In this document: piece by piece, positions 24,855-34,176 of the stretch
Layout of the letters: every line of letters begins with the position of its first letter
How positions within the stretch are numbered: position 1 is the stretch's first letter
Assembly (NCBI GenBank): GCA_900323505.1
Contig: OOIN01000004.1
Coordinates: 1,364,001 to 1,428,000, forward strand
From: Ustilago trichophora
Taxonomy: Eukaryota > Basidiomycota > Ustilaginomycetes > Ustilaginales > Ustilaginaceae
Direction: 5' to 3'
Length of the DNA: 64,000 bases
Program-made: the position numbers and the translations under genes
Notes under the pieces: generated by a model
Seen by the model: the letters and a program-made list of their open reading frames with translations, nothing else
Databases searched by the model: none
Told to the model about the DNA's origin: nothing

Positions 24855-27800
24855 ATGACCGACCCAAGGCGGAACCTCGGCGATGACGACGACGAAGAGG
24901 AGGAGGGAATGCTCAAGGTCGACGAAGAGGGTCAGATTGAAGATGACGGCGCCGACCAACAGGTGAGCCACCCTCGTCGTGCCACTGAAGGGCGTTTCAT
25001 TTCCCTTGCTGACCGTCTTATGCCGCTTCCGGACGCATCTCCAAAGAAGGCTGGCAATGGGGCACCATCTAGCTCAACGAACAACGGCTACGTATCTCCA
25101 AGGCACACCAACTTGGAGCGAGAACGCGACCGTGATCGATACCTCGAGACTTCACCTGGCACCTCGTCCTATGCACCACAGCGCTCGAGGTTCGGGTATC
25201 CCGCCGAACCGGGCGCTTCTTATGGTGCCGCATCGACATATCCCTATCCTCCCAGCCATCGCGAACCTCTCCGAGCGGAGCCGCCTTTTGCTTCCAGTTC
25301 TCGGACAACAGTGTCCCGCGCCGAGAACAGACGCGGCTGGTATCCCCCCTCGACCACGCCGCGAGGTCCAGATACGTATCGTCCAGGCGCCATCCGCGAT
25401 CGTGAACGTGAGCGGGACCGAGACCGAGATTGGGACTCGTTCCGTGACGGCGACAGAGAGAGAGAGTGGTCCGCTCTCGACAGGGATCGTGGCGAAAGGG
25501 ATGCATATCGAGATATGGTAGAAAAGCGAAGGGAATGGCAGCCGCGCGAGCGAGGCGCAGCACCCGCCAGCTATGACATGGCCGACGCGCATCCACCATA
25601 CTCACAATCTGTGAGCAGCAAGTATGGCTTTGACAATCGCGACTTCCCCGCTCGACGACCTGCGTCACCACCAGCGCATTTGAACAGGGATCGCGAGTTT
25701 GATGCTGATCGATCCAGGGATAGAGACCGTGATCGTACCAACGACCGTGACCAACGGATTAGGGCGCCCAGCTCAGGTTGGGGAAGTGGCATGCGTCAGT
25801 GGGGTAAACCCTCCGACACAGGATGGGACTCACGATCCGGCCGTCGTCCAGCCTCCGAGGACGCGCGTTCGGACACTTCGCATCGTCAATCCGGTTCACG
25901 TTCGAACAACACGCCTCCACCTGCCGCATCCAGCGAAACAGGCGCCAAACCGATTGGATCGGATCAAGCATCGGAGAAGAGCGAGGTCAGAAGCAGGGAG
26001 TTGTCTCCTCAGCCGGCACGATCCCCGGAACGTGTTGTTCCTTCTGATACAGCAGTCCAGGATGAGCCCACAAAAGAGAGCGACGTCAAGGCTCAGGTGC
26101 AGAAGCCAGCAGAGTCTGTAGAGCACAAGGAAGAGGCCGGCGCGGCCTTCAAGCAGGAAATAGAGGAAAAGCTTGACACGGAGCCACGGACTGCAGCGGT
26201 GGAAGCGGAATTGGAAGCAAAAGCCAACGAAGCCGGCGCTTCTCCGCCAATGAAAGTTGATGCTATAGAGACCAAAGAGCCAGAATCAAATGCAGTACAA
26301 CAAGCATCAGAGACGGGGGGAGCAACCAAGGACGCGGACGCACCAGCCAGAGATGCTCCTTCGGCGGATCAAGCTGCATTGAGCCAGGATGCCAAAGATC
26401 AGGCCCGGGATCCTGCCAAGTCTCCAGAGCCGGTCCCAACAGAACAACACGCGGAGCCTTCTCGCGAGCCAGAAGCCGTGCAATCTCAGCCAACGCTTGA
26501 GCCCGCAACGCCGCGGGTCACCTCGCCTGAAGCTGTCAGAACCGAGGCTATCACCGCAACAACCTCACCTCTTTCGCAGCCGAAGGAGGAAGGTCAGGTC
26601 GATTCATATGTCGCAGATGCAAAGGTGGAAAGCACCGATGGCGGCCGCAAGGATCAACCAGAGGCAGAGGTTGAGCAATCATCGCAAGTGCTGGCAACCC
26701 AGCCAGGAAGCGCCACGGATGAAGCCGTTGTAGAAGAGGGAGCAGCCGATGTTGCGCCTGTCAGCGCTACGACTGCCACCTCCGTTGCAGACATTCAGCC
26801 TGAAAGCTCGGAAGGTGCAAATGAACCTATGCAGGTGATGCAGGCTGAGCCTGAAAGAACGCTACAGAGCACCAGCCAGGCTGAGGAACAGGCCAGAGAA
26901 GCCGTGACCTCGCAGCTTGTCGAAGCGGCAATGGACGTCGTCAAGTCTGAGCCAACATCGGACCTCCCGATCATCCAAGCGAACACGGCTACGATTGTTG
27001 ATGCCACTCTTGCTGACGAAAGCAATGCTGTCCCACCAAAGGGCACGTCGTCTGAGGCTGGCATTGTCGGTTCATCCGATGGCAAAGATGTGACTGCCAA
27101 GTTGCCGGCGCGACCCGCCAACGAGTCAAGCAAGGAAATCACTACCGATGTCGACATGCCAGATGCACTTCCAGACCAAGTACCACTGCCACAGGAGACA
27201 CCTGCAACAAAATTGGATGAAGCAGCTTCTTTCGCTCCCGCTGCTGTCGCCAACAATTCGGAGAAAACGGGGCAGCAGTCACAGGCAGATTCCAGCTCAC
27301 GCGCTGGTATGGAAATTGCTCAGTCGAGTGAGCCTGCAGAGCCTCAAGCAATGGTCGAGGATGCGCCTGCTACCACCGTGTTCCAGCCTTCGGAGGCGAA
27401 ATTCTCGATACAAACTAGCAGTTTGCAGGATATCGTACAATCGCCAGATTCAGTAACCAAGGTCCAGAGGGAGGCCGAGCAGCCCACATCCTCTACGCTC
27501 GAAGCACCTTCCGCACCCGTCGTAGCAGCGGTCGAAAACACAGAGCGAGTTGAATCACGGCCCAGTGATCATCCCAAACCTGTAACGGATCCATGCCTGC
27601 CGACTGCGGTAGAAGCCGAGGCTCAGATAGAGAAAGCGGCTATCAAGGTAGAAGAAGGACACATCCCACCAAGCGTCGGTAATGCGACGACGGACGCTCA
27701 GGTTTCGAAGCAGCTCGACGAGTCTATGGAGGTGGACCAGCCCGACTACCAAGCTGATCAGTCATCAGTTGCTCCCGTTGCCAACAATGTGGCGATCGAT

Positions 27801-30800
27801 AGTGCTGCTTCCACGGCTGTACCGGCATCCGAGCCTCCTGCACTTGAACCCGAGACGACCGAACTAGTCTCATCGCAGATCCAAGTCTCAGGACCCTACG
27901 TTACCGCCACCATCGACAAGAAAAAGCAGACACAAGAGATCGCTCTGCCTGCCGTCAACTACGGTGACGACAAGGAAGCTCGAGCCCTCATGCGACAAGA
28001 AAACGCCAGGATCGAAGAGGTCGAAATGCCAGCAGCTGATCAGACAGGCCCATCCCTACGCATTGCAGAGATTGACGATACCTCCAAAGAGATTGAGCCA
28101 CCACCCATGACACCCACTACGAAGGAACAACTGGATCGCGCCATCCTGTCTGCCGTGCGCGAACACATTGCAAGTGACACGGGTCTGCAAGACGAATGGA
28201 AGAAGGTCATGCGTGACAACCAGCGCCTCTCACAGAAGACGACAATGGATGTCCTCAAGGCCAAGATCCATGGCATTCCGCAAATTGTCAGCTCTGGCCA
28301 GCCACTGTGGCTTGCAGACGATGATAAGCGGACGGAACGAATCAAGGCGCAGCTCTACGACCAGCTTCTCGATCGCAAGAAGCGTCTCAACGACAAAGTT
28401 GAATGCCTCAAGAAGCGTTACCGCAGCATCAATGAGGATTGGAAGGTCCATTGCTCCCGTCTCGATCGCGCCGCTGAGCGACGCGAAATGCTGCGCAGGC
28501 CGCCTGTGAACACGCCAGCAGGCACGCCGGGCGGCTTCGGTGTCGAGGATCCTGCGTCGGGTGCAGCAAGTGGTGGTCTGCTTGGAGCCTCTCTCACCAC
28601 GGGCCGAGCCAATCGTCGAAGCGCCCAAGCTGGATTCGCCGGCTTTGGCGATGCAGTCCGATCGGAGGCAGAATTCCTCGAGATTTTGGCCAGCTTGGAG
28701 AATGCTGACATGCAGGATCCAAACATGCGTGCCGCCCGAACCACTGCCACGGCCCCTGATATGTACATCGACCCCGATTCGGACCATCTCATGAAGCTCC
28801 GATACGATGACATCAACGGTTTCGTCGCCGATCCACTCGCCTTCTATCTGGACGAGTTTGACCCTGACGTCTGGTCCGAAGAGGAGAAGGCCATCTTTGC
28901 TCGTCGGTATGCCTTGTGGCCCAAGCAATTCGGCAAGATCGCTCAGGCCCTGCCCCACAAGACGCCCGCAGAGTGCGTACGCTATTACTATCTCAACAAG
29001 AAGGCCCCTGGAAATGACTTCAAGGCTCTGGCGGCTGCTAGGAACCGGGAGAGAAAGCGCAAAGCTCGCGTCAAACCCAAGAAAGCCAAGGGTAGCGCTC
29101 TGATGGCTGATCTGAAGTCCGCCAAGGGAGAAGAGGTGGATGATGTCGACGACGGGTCCGGTATTCGCTCGCCTATGGACGCTACCGACCCATCTCTCAC
29201 GATGCCGGATGCACCTGTCTCTAGCAACGGACGCAGAGGTGGTCGTAGCCGCATGGTTCCAGCACCCGTTGACGGCGGCTCCGGATTGACCGCCGAGGAT
29301 GTATCCGCTGGCCGCAAACGTCCTGCCGATCAGAACGAATCCGAGGTCAGCGGCGAAGTCAAAGCATCTGAAAAACGACGTTCCGGGCCCAAGTCGAAGC
29401 GTGCCAAATCAGACAGCGCAAGTGCCACTGACAAGGCACGTAAACCCAGAGCCAGTCTAAAGAAAGATGTCGCGACGCTTGAGGAGGCCAAGGCAGGTGT
29501 GCCTCCGATCCCGACGGCAGGACCGAAGCTGGAGGACCGGGACGTGCTCGCCTCCGTAGGAGCAGCACCCAGTGCCGAATTTGCCGAAAGCATTGCAGCT
29601 CCTTCAGAGGCCAAAGCAAGGGTGGAAGATAGTGATCTGGCTGCGGCTGAGGCTCTGGGTGCACTTGCGGGTCTTTTTGGCGGTACAGTTCCGGGCGATG
29701 CACACGCTCCGAATGCTGCTGCTTCGCAAGTATTGCCAGGGTCAGACGCAGCTTCCCTGCAACCTTTGACCCAAGAAGTCGATGCTGACGGTCGAAAGGT
29801 GGGAAAGAAGCGTCGCAGCAAGACAGCGGCCCCGGGCGAAGAAGGAGGAGAAGGTTCTGGCAAGGGTCGGGGAAAGCAACCTACCTCGTCTTACTGGTCG
29901 GTCGCCGAGCGATCCGAGTTCCTGCGTGCGCTTGTGGTCCATGGACCAAGATGGGAGGTTGTATCGTCCACATTGGCTCAAAAGTCGGCTGCCCAGGCAC
30001 GCAACTATTTTGCTCGTAACGAGAATGAAGTCGACTTTGCCGAAGCAGCCGCTTTGGCTCGCAGCCATGCCGAACTTCCTCAAGCCGAGCGCGAAGCGGC
30101 CGCGTTGGCCTTTGTGCGGCAACGCTTCGCCAGCAACGCTGCAACTGCCGTCTCGTCCATACCTTTGCATTTGACAGGTGGTGTCATGGCGACATCAGGG
30201 TTGCCGCCTTCCGGTCTTGGAGGCGAGGCAATGCCTCGCACCACTCATCTACCACCTCCTCCCGGTATTTCTGCTAGTCAGACTGACATCCCCGACGTCA
30301 AGATGCGCGGAGAGTCACCCGAGCCACCCGTTCAGCGGCGCGGTCTGCAGATCAACTCGCTGCTCAACGACACAAATGACGCAGCAAGCAGCCGCACCAA
30401 TAGGCGATCGTCTTTGCACGAGTGGCAGGCGGAACGCGAGGAGCCATCTCATGCCGCATCGAGCCGAGACACCTCTGTGCCTCCTGCTCTCTACGCCAGA
30501 CAGGCTGCTGATCTTGAACGAAGGCCCGTCACCGCAGACCGTGTTGAGGCAGCCCGTCCTGTCAGCTCTGACGGCCGAGCCATGCGAGATGACCACGACG
30601 AACGGGCAAGGGTTTACGAGCGCTTGGACGCACATCGGCCTGCCGCGGATGGTCGCGATTTGCGGGAGGAAGTGGTGGAACTTCGATCGTGGATGTACGA
30701 TTCGCCATACGAGGCACATCGCCGACCTTCTCCATCGCCCGGGTATGCACCCATGGCGCCGCCTTCGCACCCGGTCGAGCGCGGTATGCCATCGTCTCGA

Positions 30801-31598
30801 TACTCGATGCCCCCGGGCAGCGTTTCTGTTGCTAGCCACATAGCGAGGCCAGTCTCTTCGTTGTCCAGTCACCTTCATCCGGGCGAAGAGGCTGAAGCCG
30901 AACGCGAGCGTGCCGGATATGCCATGTACGGAGGTTCGGCTCGATCGCGAGAACACGAGTCGCACAGCATGCCTCCTGCGGTGGCTGGTGAGCTGCGTCA
31001 CGCGAGCAACGGCGAGCAACTCTCGCCGACAAGTGGTAGCTTCAGTGCGTCTCATGGCTACAGCCGCTACGTTCCACCCGGCGTTGCTAGTATGTATCCG
31101 AGCACCGCAGCTGCCTCGACCACTTTGGCTTCTCGAGGCAGGCCCACCAACGGACCGCTCACGGCACCGCTGCCTTCCACCTCGGACAGGCCGGCCTACG
31201 AGCAGCGATGGCAAAGATACTCTCAGTCGCCTGGACCTTCGGCTCCATCGACACCATCCGCCAGTGCAGGTCATGGAGCCTCTGGTGTGGGAGCATTCTC
31301 GACCGGCAGCGCCTACCGATCGTCAAACAGCCCTTACTCGAGCTTCCCATCGCAGAGCCTGCCGCGACCTTCGCTGCCGTCCCTCTCGGCCAGCGCTTCC
31401 AAAGTGGGTGCACCTCATCTACCATCACTGGGAGCAGCTGGGCGCTCCTTGCCGCCGATCTTGGGCACGTTCCCCGCGCCTGGTCGCAGCATGGGCCCTG
31501 GGTCGCGACCAGCGGGTACAGGAGAAGAGGCTCGCTACTGGCCTTATCCGCATCGAGCTCGCGGTCACGACCAGCCATCGAACCGAAATCCGGAGTAG
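24855..31598 (+). CDS. SNT1: SANT/Myb-domain corepressor, Snt1/NCoR type (Set3 complex)
   Basis: 2247 aa in one exon. In yeast, Snt1 is the scaffold of the Set3 histone deacetylase complex that reads H3K4me2; NCoR/SMRT are the animal relatives. Residues 1-45 are acidic. Residues ~80-300 are rich in alternating Arg-Asp/Arg-Glu. Residues ~400-1040 are low-complexity Glu/Ala/Pro/Ser. A conserved helical region follows (~1090-1210, with EEWKKV-like and RKKRLNDKVECLKKRYRSI segments). SANT1 lies at ~1334-1385 (DVWSEEEKAIFARRYALWP...KTPAECVRYYYLNKK), then a basic patch, and SANT2 at ~1678-1727 (YWSVAERSEFLRALVVHG...SAAQARNYFARN). The C-terminal 450 residues are disordered. Two SANT domains with this spacing and the FARRYALWPKQFGKIA core support Snt1/NCoR assignment. 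A possible GTGAGC donor near codon 36 exists, but the frame reads through. Confidence 0.85.
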   Translation: MTDPRRNLGDDDDEEEEGMLKVDEEGQIEDDGADQQVSHPRRATEGRFISLADRLMPLPDASPKKAGNGAPSSSTNNGYVSPRHTNLERERDRDRYLETSPGTSSYAPQRSRFGYPAEPGASYGAASTYPYPPSHREPLRAEPPFASSSRTTVSRAENRRGWYPPSTTPRGPDTYRPGAIRDRERERDRDRDWDSFRDGDREREWSALDRDRGERDAYRDMVEKRREWQPRERGAAPASYDMADAHPPYSQSVSSKYGFDNRDFPARRPASPPAHLNRDREFDADRSRDRDRDRTNDRDQRIRAPSSGWGSGMRQWGKPSDTGWDSRSGRRPASEDARSDTSHRQSGSRSNNTPPPAASSETGAKPIGSDQASEKSEVRSRELSPQPARSPERVVPSDTAVQDEPTKESDVKAQVQKPAESVEHKEEAGAAFKQEIEEKLDTEPRTAAVEAELEAKANEAGASPPMKVDAIETKEPESNAVQQASETGGATKDADAPARDAPSADQAALSQDAKDQARDPAKSPEPVPTEQHAEPSREPEAVQSQPTLEPATPRVTSPEAVRTEAITATTSPLSQPKEEGQVDSYVADAKVESTDGGRKDQPEAEVEQSSQVLATQPGSATDEAVVEEGAADVAPVSATTATSVADIQPESSEGANEPMQVMQAEPERTLQSTSQAEEQAREAVTSQLVEAAMDVVKSEPTSDLPIIQANTATIVDATLADESNAVPPKGTSSEAGIVGSSDGKDVTAKLPARPANESSKEITTDVDMPDALPDQVPLPQETPATKLDEAASFAPAAVANNSEKTGQQSQADSSSRAGMEIAQSSEPAEPQAMVEDAPATTVFQPSEAKFSIQTSSLQDIVQSPDSVTKVQREAEQPTSSTLEAPSAPVVAAVENTERVESRPSDHPKPVTDPCLPTAVEAEAQIEKAAIKVEEGHIPPSVGNATTDAQVSKQLDESMEVDQPDYQADQSSVAPVANNVAIDSAASTAVPASEPPALEPETTELVSSQIQVSGPYVTATIDKKKQTQEIALPAVNYGDDKEARALMRQENARIEEVEMPAADQTGPSLRIAEIDDTSKEIEPPPMTPTTKEQLDRAILSAVREHIASDTGLQDEWKKVMRDNQRLSQKTTMDVLKAKIHGIPQIVSSGQPLWLADDDKRTERIKAQLYDQLLDRKKRLNDKVECLKKRYRSINEDWKVHCSRLDRAAERREMLRRPPVNTPAGTPGGFGVEDPASGAASGGLLGASLTTGRANRRSAQAGFAGFGDAVRSEAEFLEILASLENADMQDPNMRAARTTATAPDMYIDPDSDHLMKLRYDDINGFVADPLAFYLDEFDPDVWSEEEKAIFARRYALWPKQFGKIAQALPHKTPAECVRYYYLNKKAPGNDFKALAAARNRERKRKARVKPKKAKGSALMADLKSAKGEEVDDVDDGSGIRSPMDATDPSLTMPDAPVSSNGRRGGRSRMVPAPVDGGSGLTAEDVSAGRKRPADQNESEVSGEVKASEKRRSGPKSKRAKSDSASATDKARKPRASLKKDVATLEEAKAGVPPIPTAGPKLEDRDVLASVGAAPSAEFAESIAAPSEAKARVEDSDLAAAEALGALAGLFGGTVPGDAHAPNAAASQVLPGSDAASLQPLTQEVDADGRKVGKKRRSKTAAPGEEGGEGSGKGRGKQPTSSYWSVAERSEFLRALVVHGPRWEVVSSTLAQKSAAQARNYFARNENEVDFAEAAALARSHAELPQAEREAAALAFVRQRFASNAATAVSSIPLHLTGGVMATSGLPPSGLGGEAMPRTTHLPPPPGISASQTDIPDVKMRGESPEPPVQRRGLQINSLLNDTNDAASSRTNRRSSLHEWQAEREEPSHAASSRDTSVPPALYARQAADLERRPVTADRVEAARPVSSDGRAMRDDHDERARVYERLDAHRPAADGRDLREEVVELRSWMYDSPYEAHRRPSPSPGYAPMAPPSHPVERGMPSSRYSMPPGSVSVASHIARPVSSLSSHLHPGEEAEAERERAGYAMYGGSARSREHESHSMPPAVAGELRHASNGEQLSPTSGSFSASHGYSRYVPPGVASMYPSTAAASTTLASRGRPTNGPLTAPLPSTSDRPAYEQRWQRYSQSPGPSAPSTPSASAGHGASGVGAFSTGSAYRSSNSPYSSFPSQSLPRPSLPSLSASASKVGAPHLPSLGAAGRSLPPILGTFPAPGRSMGPGSRPAGTGEEARYWPYPHRARGHDQPSNRNPE

Positions 31599-32000
31599 TA
31601 TTGACACGCCCAGCATAGCACATGCTTTTAACTTTATAACAACCTGTAGTATCACACATGTACCCTAGCGTGTATAGTAGTCATTATTCTATTGTATCAA
31701 CATTGTTCTCTGAGGAGGATTTGCATTCAGTCACTTCGCATGTCTTTGTCTTGGTGGGGTGTGTGTGCATGTGGCGACGTAAACGGAAATGGAAAGCCGA
31801 GGAGCGGAAGGTGGGTCTAAAAGGCTTGTGACGCGTTGACGTTTCTCCCTCCACACGAGCTTGATTGGGAAGAAGAAGGGTCCAACTGGGCAAAAAAATC
31901 TCGAATGCACGGTGCTCGACTTTGTTCTGAAAATACAGAGTGGTTGGCGCTACACTCTCGACCACCTCTTTGTCAAGTTTGCAGCGGTGCTGGATTCACT
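31599..32000. other. Intergenic: corepressor 3' UTR and ELC1 promoter
   Basis: 402 bp with no supported ORF. It must contain the 3' end of the SANT gene and the promoter of the Elongin C gene. Confidence 0.6.
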
Positions 32001-32884
32001 ATGTCGGTACGTATCTACGCACTAGCTCACAATCGACTCAAGAATGGCGTATGCTGATCAATGTTGAATCGACATGGTTTTGGTGCCTCTTGGTGGGCAC
32101 TTTAGGGAGATAACAGCAGCTCATCTACTCGCTGGGTAACGCTGGTTAGCGAGGTAAGTATCGTCTACTCTCTCAAATTCGGAGCTGATGGAAGTAGACA
32201 CTGAAAGTCATGAAACCCCTGACGATCCTGTACACATATCGCCTCACTCCTAATTTGTCGCATCAACGCTTCACAGGACGGCTATCGATTCCTCGTCGAC
32301 AACATCACAGTCCAAGCTTCACCGACGATCAAGACGATGCTCTCGACAGGAGAGGGAGGAGGCTTCGCCGAGGCAGAGAGCAATACTGCACGACTGCAGA
32401 TTCGGTACGTCCCACTCTCAGATCTTGCTATTTCGACAAGTTTCAGGGCTCAACACTGACAAGGGCTTACTTATCCAACAAAATGACTGGCATGCAGAGG
32501 CGAAGTGCTGGAAAAGGTGATCGAATATCTCCACTTCAAGACCAAGTACGGCGCAGCAGCCGATATGGACATACCCGACTTTAAGAATAGGATTCCGCCA
32601 GAGATTGCCCTCGAGCTGTGAGTTGCTCCTCAAGTTACTGCATAATTGGCTCTGATAGTAGAGCTGTTGCGAAAGCATCCGATGCTGTGCATGTCATGGC
32701 TGTATTGGCCTGCTGACGCTCCTATTTTGCACAATCTCTCCGTCTTGACTACAGGCTCATGGCCGCAGATTTCTTAGAATGTAAGTGTGGCTCGCGCAGG
32801 AGTATCGTTCAAGCATGCAAGGATTCGTAGCTGACTTGATTCTCGTTTGTTGACTGCTCTTTTTTGATCGCGTTGATAGTGTGA
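32001..32884 (+). CDS. ELC1: Elongin C (6 exons: 32001-32006, 32106-32153, 32277-32404, 32498-32617, 32755-32780, 32880-32884)
   Basis: Skp1-fold adaptor that links BC-box proteins to cullin E3 ligases and to elongin A. The protein appears only after splicing: exon 1 is just ATGTCG, followed by introns with GTACGT/TTTAG, GTAAGT/CACAG, GTACGT/TGCAG, GTGAGT/TACAG and GTAAGT/GATAG ends. The joined frame gives ~110 aa: RWVTLVSEDGYRFLVDNITV, then SPTIKTMLSTG, FAEAESN, EVLEKVIEYLHFKTKY, DIPDFKNRIPPEIALEL and LLMAADFLE. These align in order with human elongin C, whose end is PEIALELLMAANFLDC. The last intron is uncertain: without it the frame continues as Cys-Lys-Cys and stops at 32830, which would keep the conserved terminal Cys. 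Confidence 0.88.
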
Positions 32885-34176
32885 TTCTGATTTCGAATGC
32901 TCAATGTGAACATCAACCCTTGCTTTGGCTAGGCCAACGTATCGTGAGAATATGGAAGCGTAGACGACTCGTCTGTTCCGACGAGTGTGACTTGATTCTC
33001 GGGGTCGCCGATCGTGTCACTCGCTACAGATGCAAAGTTGAGAGCACACGGAAAGCAACGCACGTTGATTTCATCCCGAAGTGGCTGTCGAAAGTGCAGC
33101 TCGATCACAATACAATGTTGGCTGGTCAACGACGCTCGGACAGAGAACCGATGAAAAGAGAGGTTGGTCGGCAACGGATGTGCACGTCCTTCCCACGCAT
33201 CGTCTTTACGGAGAGTTGAGATCCAAGGGCAATGCAGACAATAATGAAATGGAGGTAGTTGACATACAGTACAGTACAGTGTGTAGTACATGCACGAGGC
33301 CTGCAGCAGAACCAGATTTCGCAGATTTTTGCGAATTCTCAACTGGCTGACGAGCTGCAGCTTGCTCATTTGTGTTGCAGCCAAAGTCGAAAACAAAGCT
33401 TTTCGCATACAAACAAGGCTTGATGTGTTTTCCACATGGTCATGCCATAGAAAAACGAGTGGGACCATACAGAGGCTGTTCCGATCCGACTGCTCTCAAA
33501 TGATGCGAAGATGGCTGTGGTGGCATTGAAGTGTGGGTCTCTAACTTAGTCACCGTCGAGTGGCGCCAAGGCTGCAGACGGCGTTAGCATGCGATTCTGA
33601 GACACTCTGGCCATGTTGAAGGCTAGAAAAAAGAAAAGAGATAACTAAGAGGAAGAGGAAGAAGAGAGAAAGAGAGCGCGCTTTTGCATTTCAGAGACGC
33701 TCTCGTGGTATCTTGGCAGTTTGGCAGTTTGGCATTTTTTGGCTTTCATTTTGTCCACTCTGGGGTTGAGGAGGACACTCCGCTTCTTTTGACAGGCTTA
33801 CCGCCGCTGCTTGCTGTGCTTCAAGCGCTTACAGCCACTGGTCTCAGGCTCGTCCTTTCCAACTCCTCTCTTCCCTTCCAAACCATTTCGATCATCCATC
33901 CATCCATCCATCCATCCATCCCACGAGAGATTAGCAAGGAAAAGCAAGTGGCCAAGACAGGTGGCCTGGCACAACAAAAGTGCTGCTTCATCCTACATTC
34001 CCGGGCGGCCCCGAATCTTTCTCACATCTATGCATTCCGAAAAGGGCTCCTCGATAGCAGCGCCATTCACATACAGCGCCTTCTGTAGTCACACCGTCTC
34101 CTCATTCTCGATTATCTGATCATGTCGATGCAAGCGCTCCACCTCGATCTCAGCTAGACATGCTAAAGGCTACAAT
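32885..34176. other. Intergenic, 1.3 kb
   Basis: ELC1 3' UTR and the promoter/leader of the methyltransferase gene. It holds a TACAGTACAGTACAG run (33264-33278) and an ATCC repeat. A minus-strand frame at 32929-33468 is open for 179 codons, but it overlaps the region opposite ELC1 and shows no family match. Confidence 0.55.
33894..33921. repeat. (ATCC)n microsatellite
   Basis: About seven ATCC units, ~255 bp upstream of the methyltransferase ATG and probably in its leader. Confidence 0.9.

Noticed and set aside
24217..24858. 213-codon plus-strand ORF before the SANT gene
   Set aside because: Crosses an ATCC microsatellite and overlaps the real start in another frame; looks like leader sequence.
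32929..33468. 179-codon minus-strand ORF next to ELC1
   Set aside because: No family, atypical composition and no consistent start; spacer sequence next to a spliced gene.
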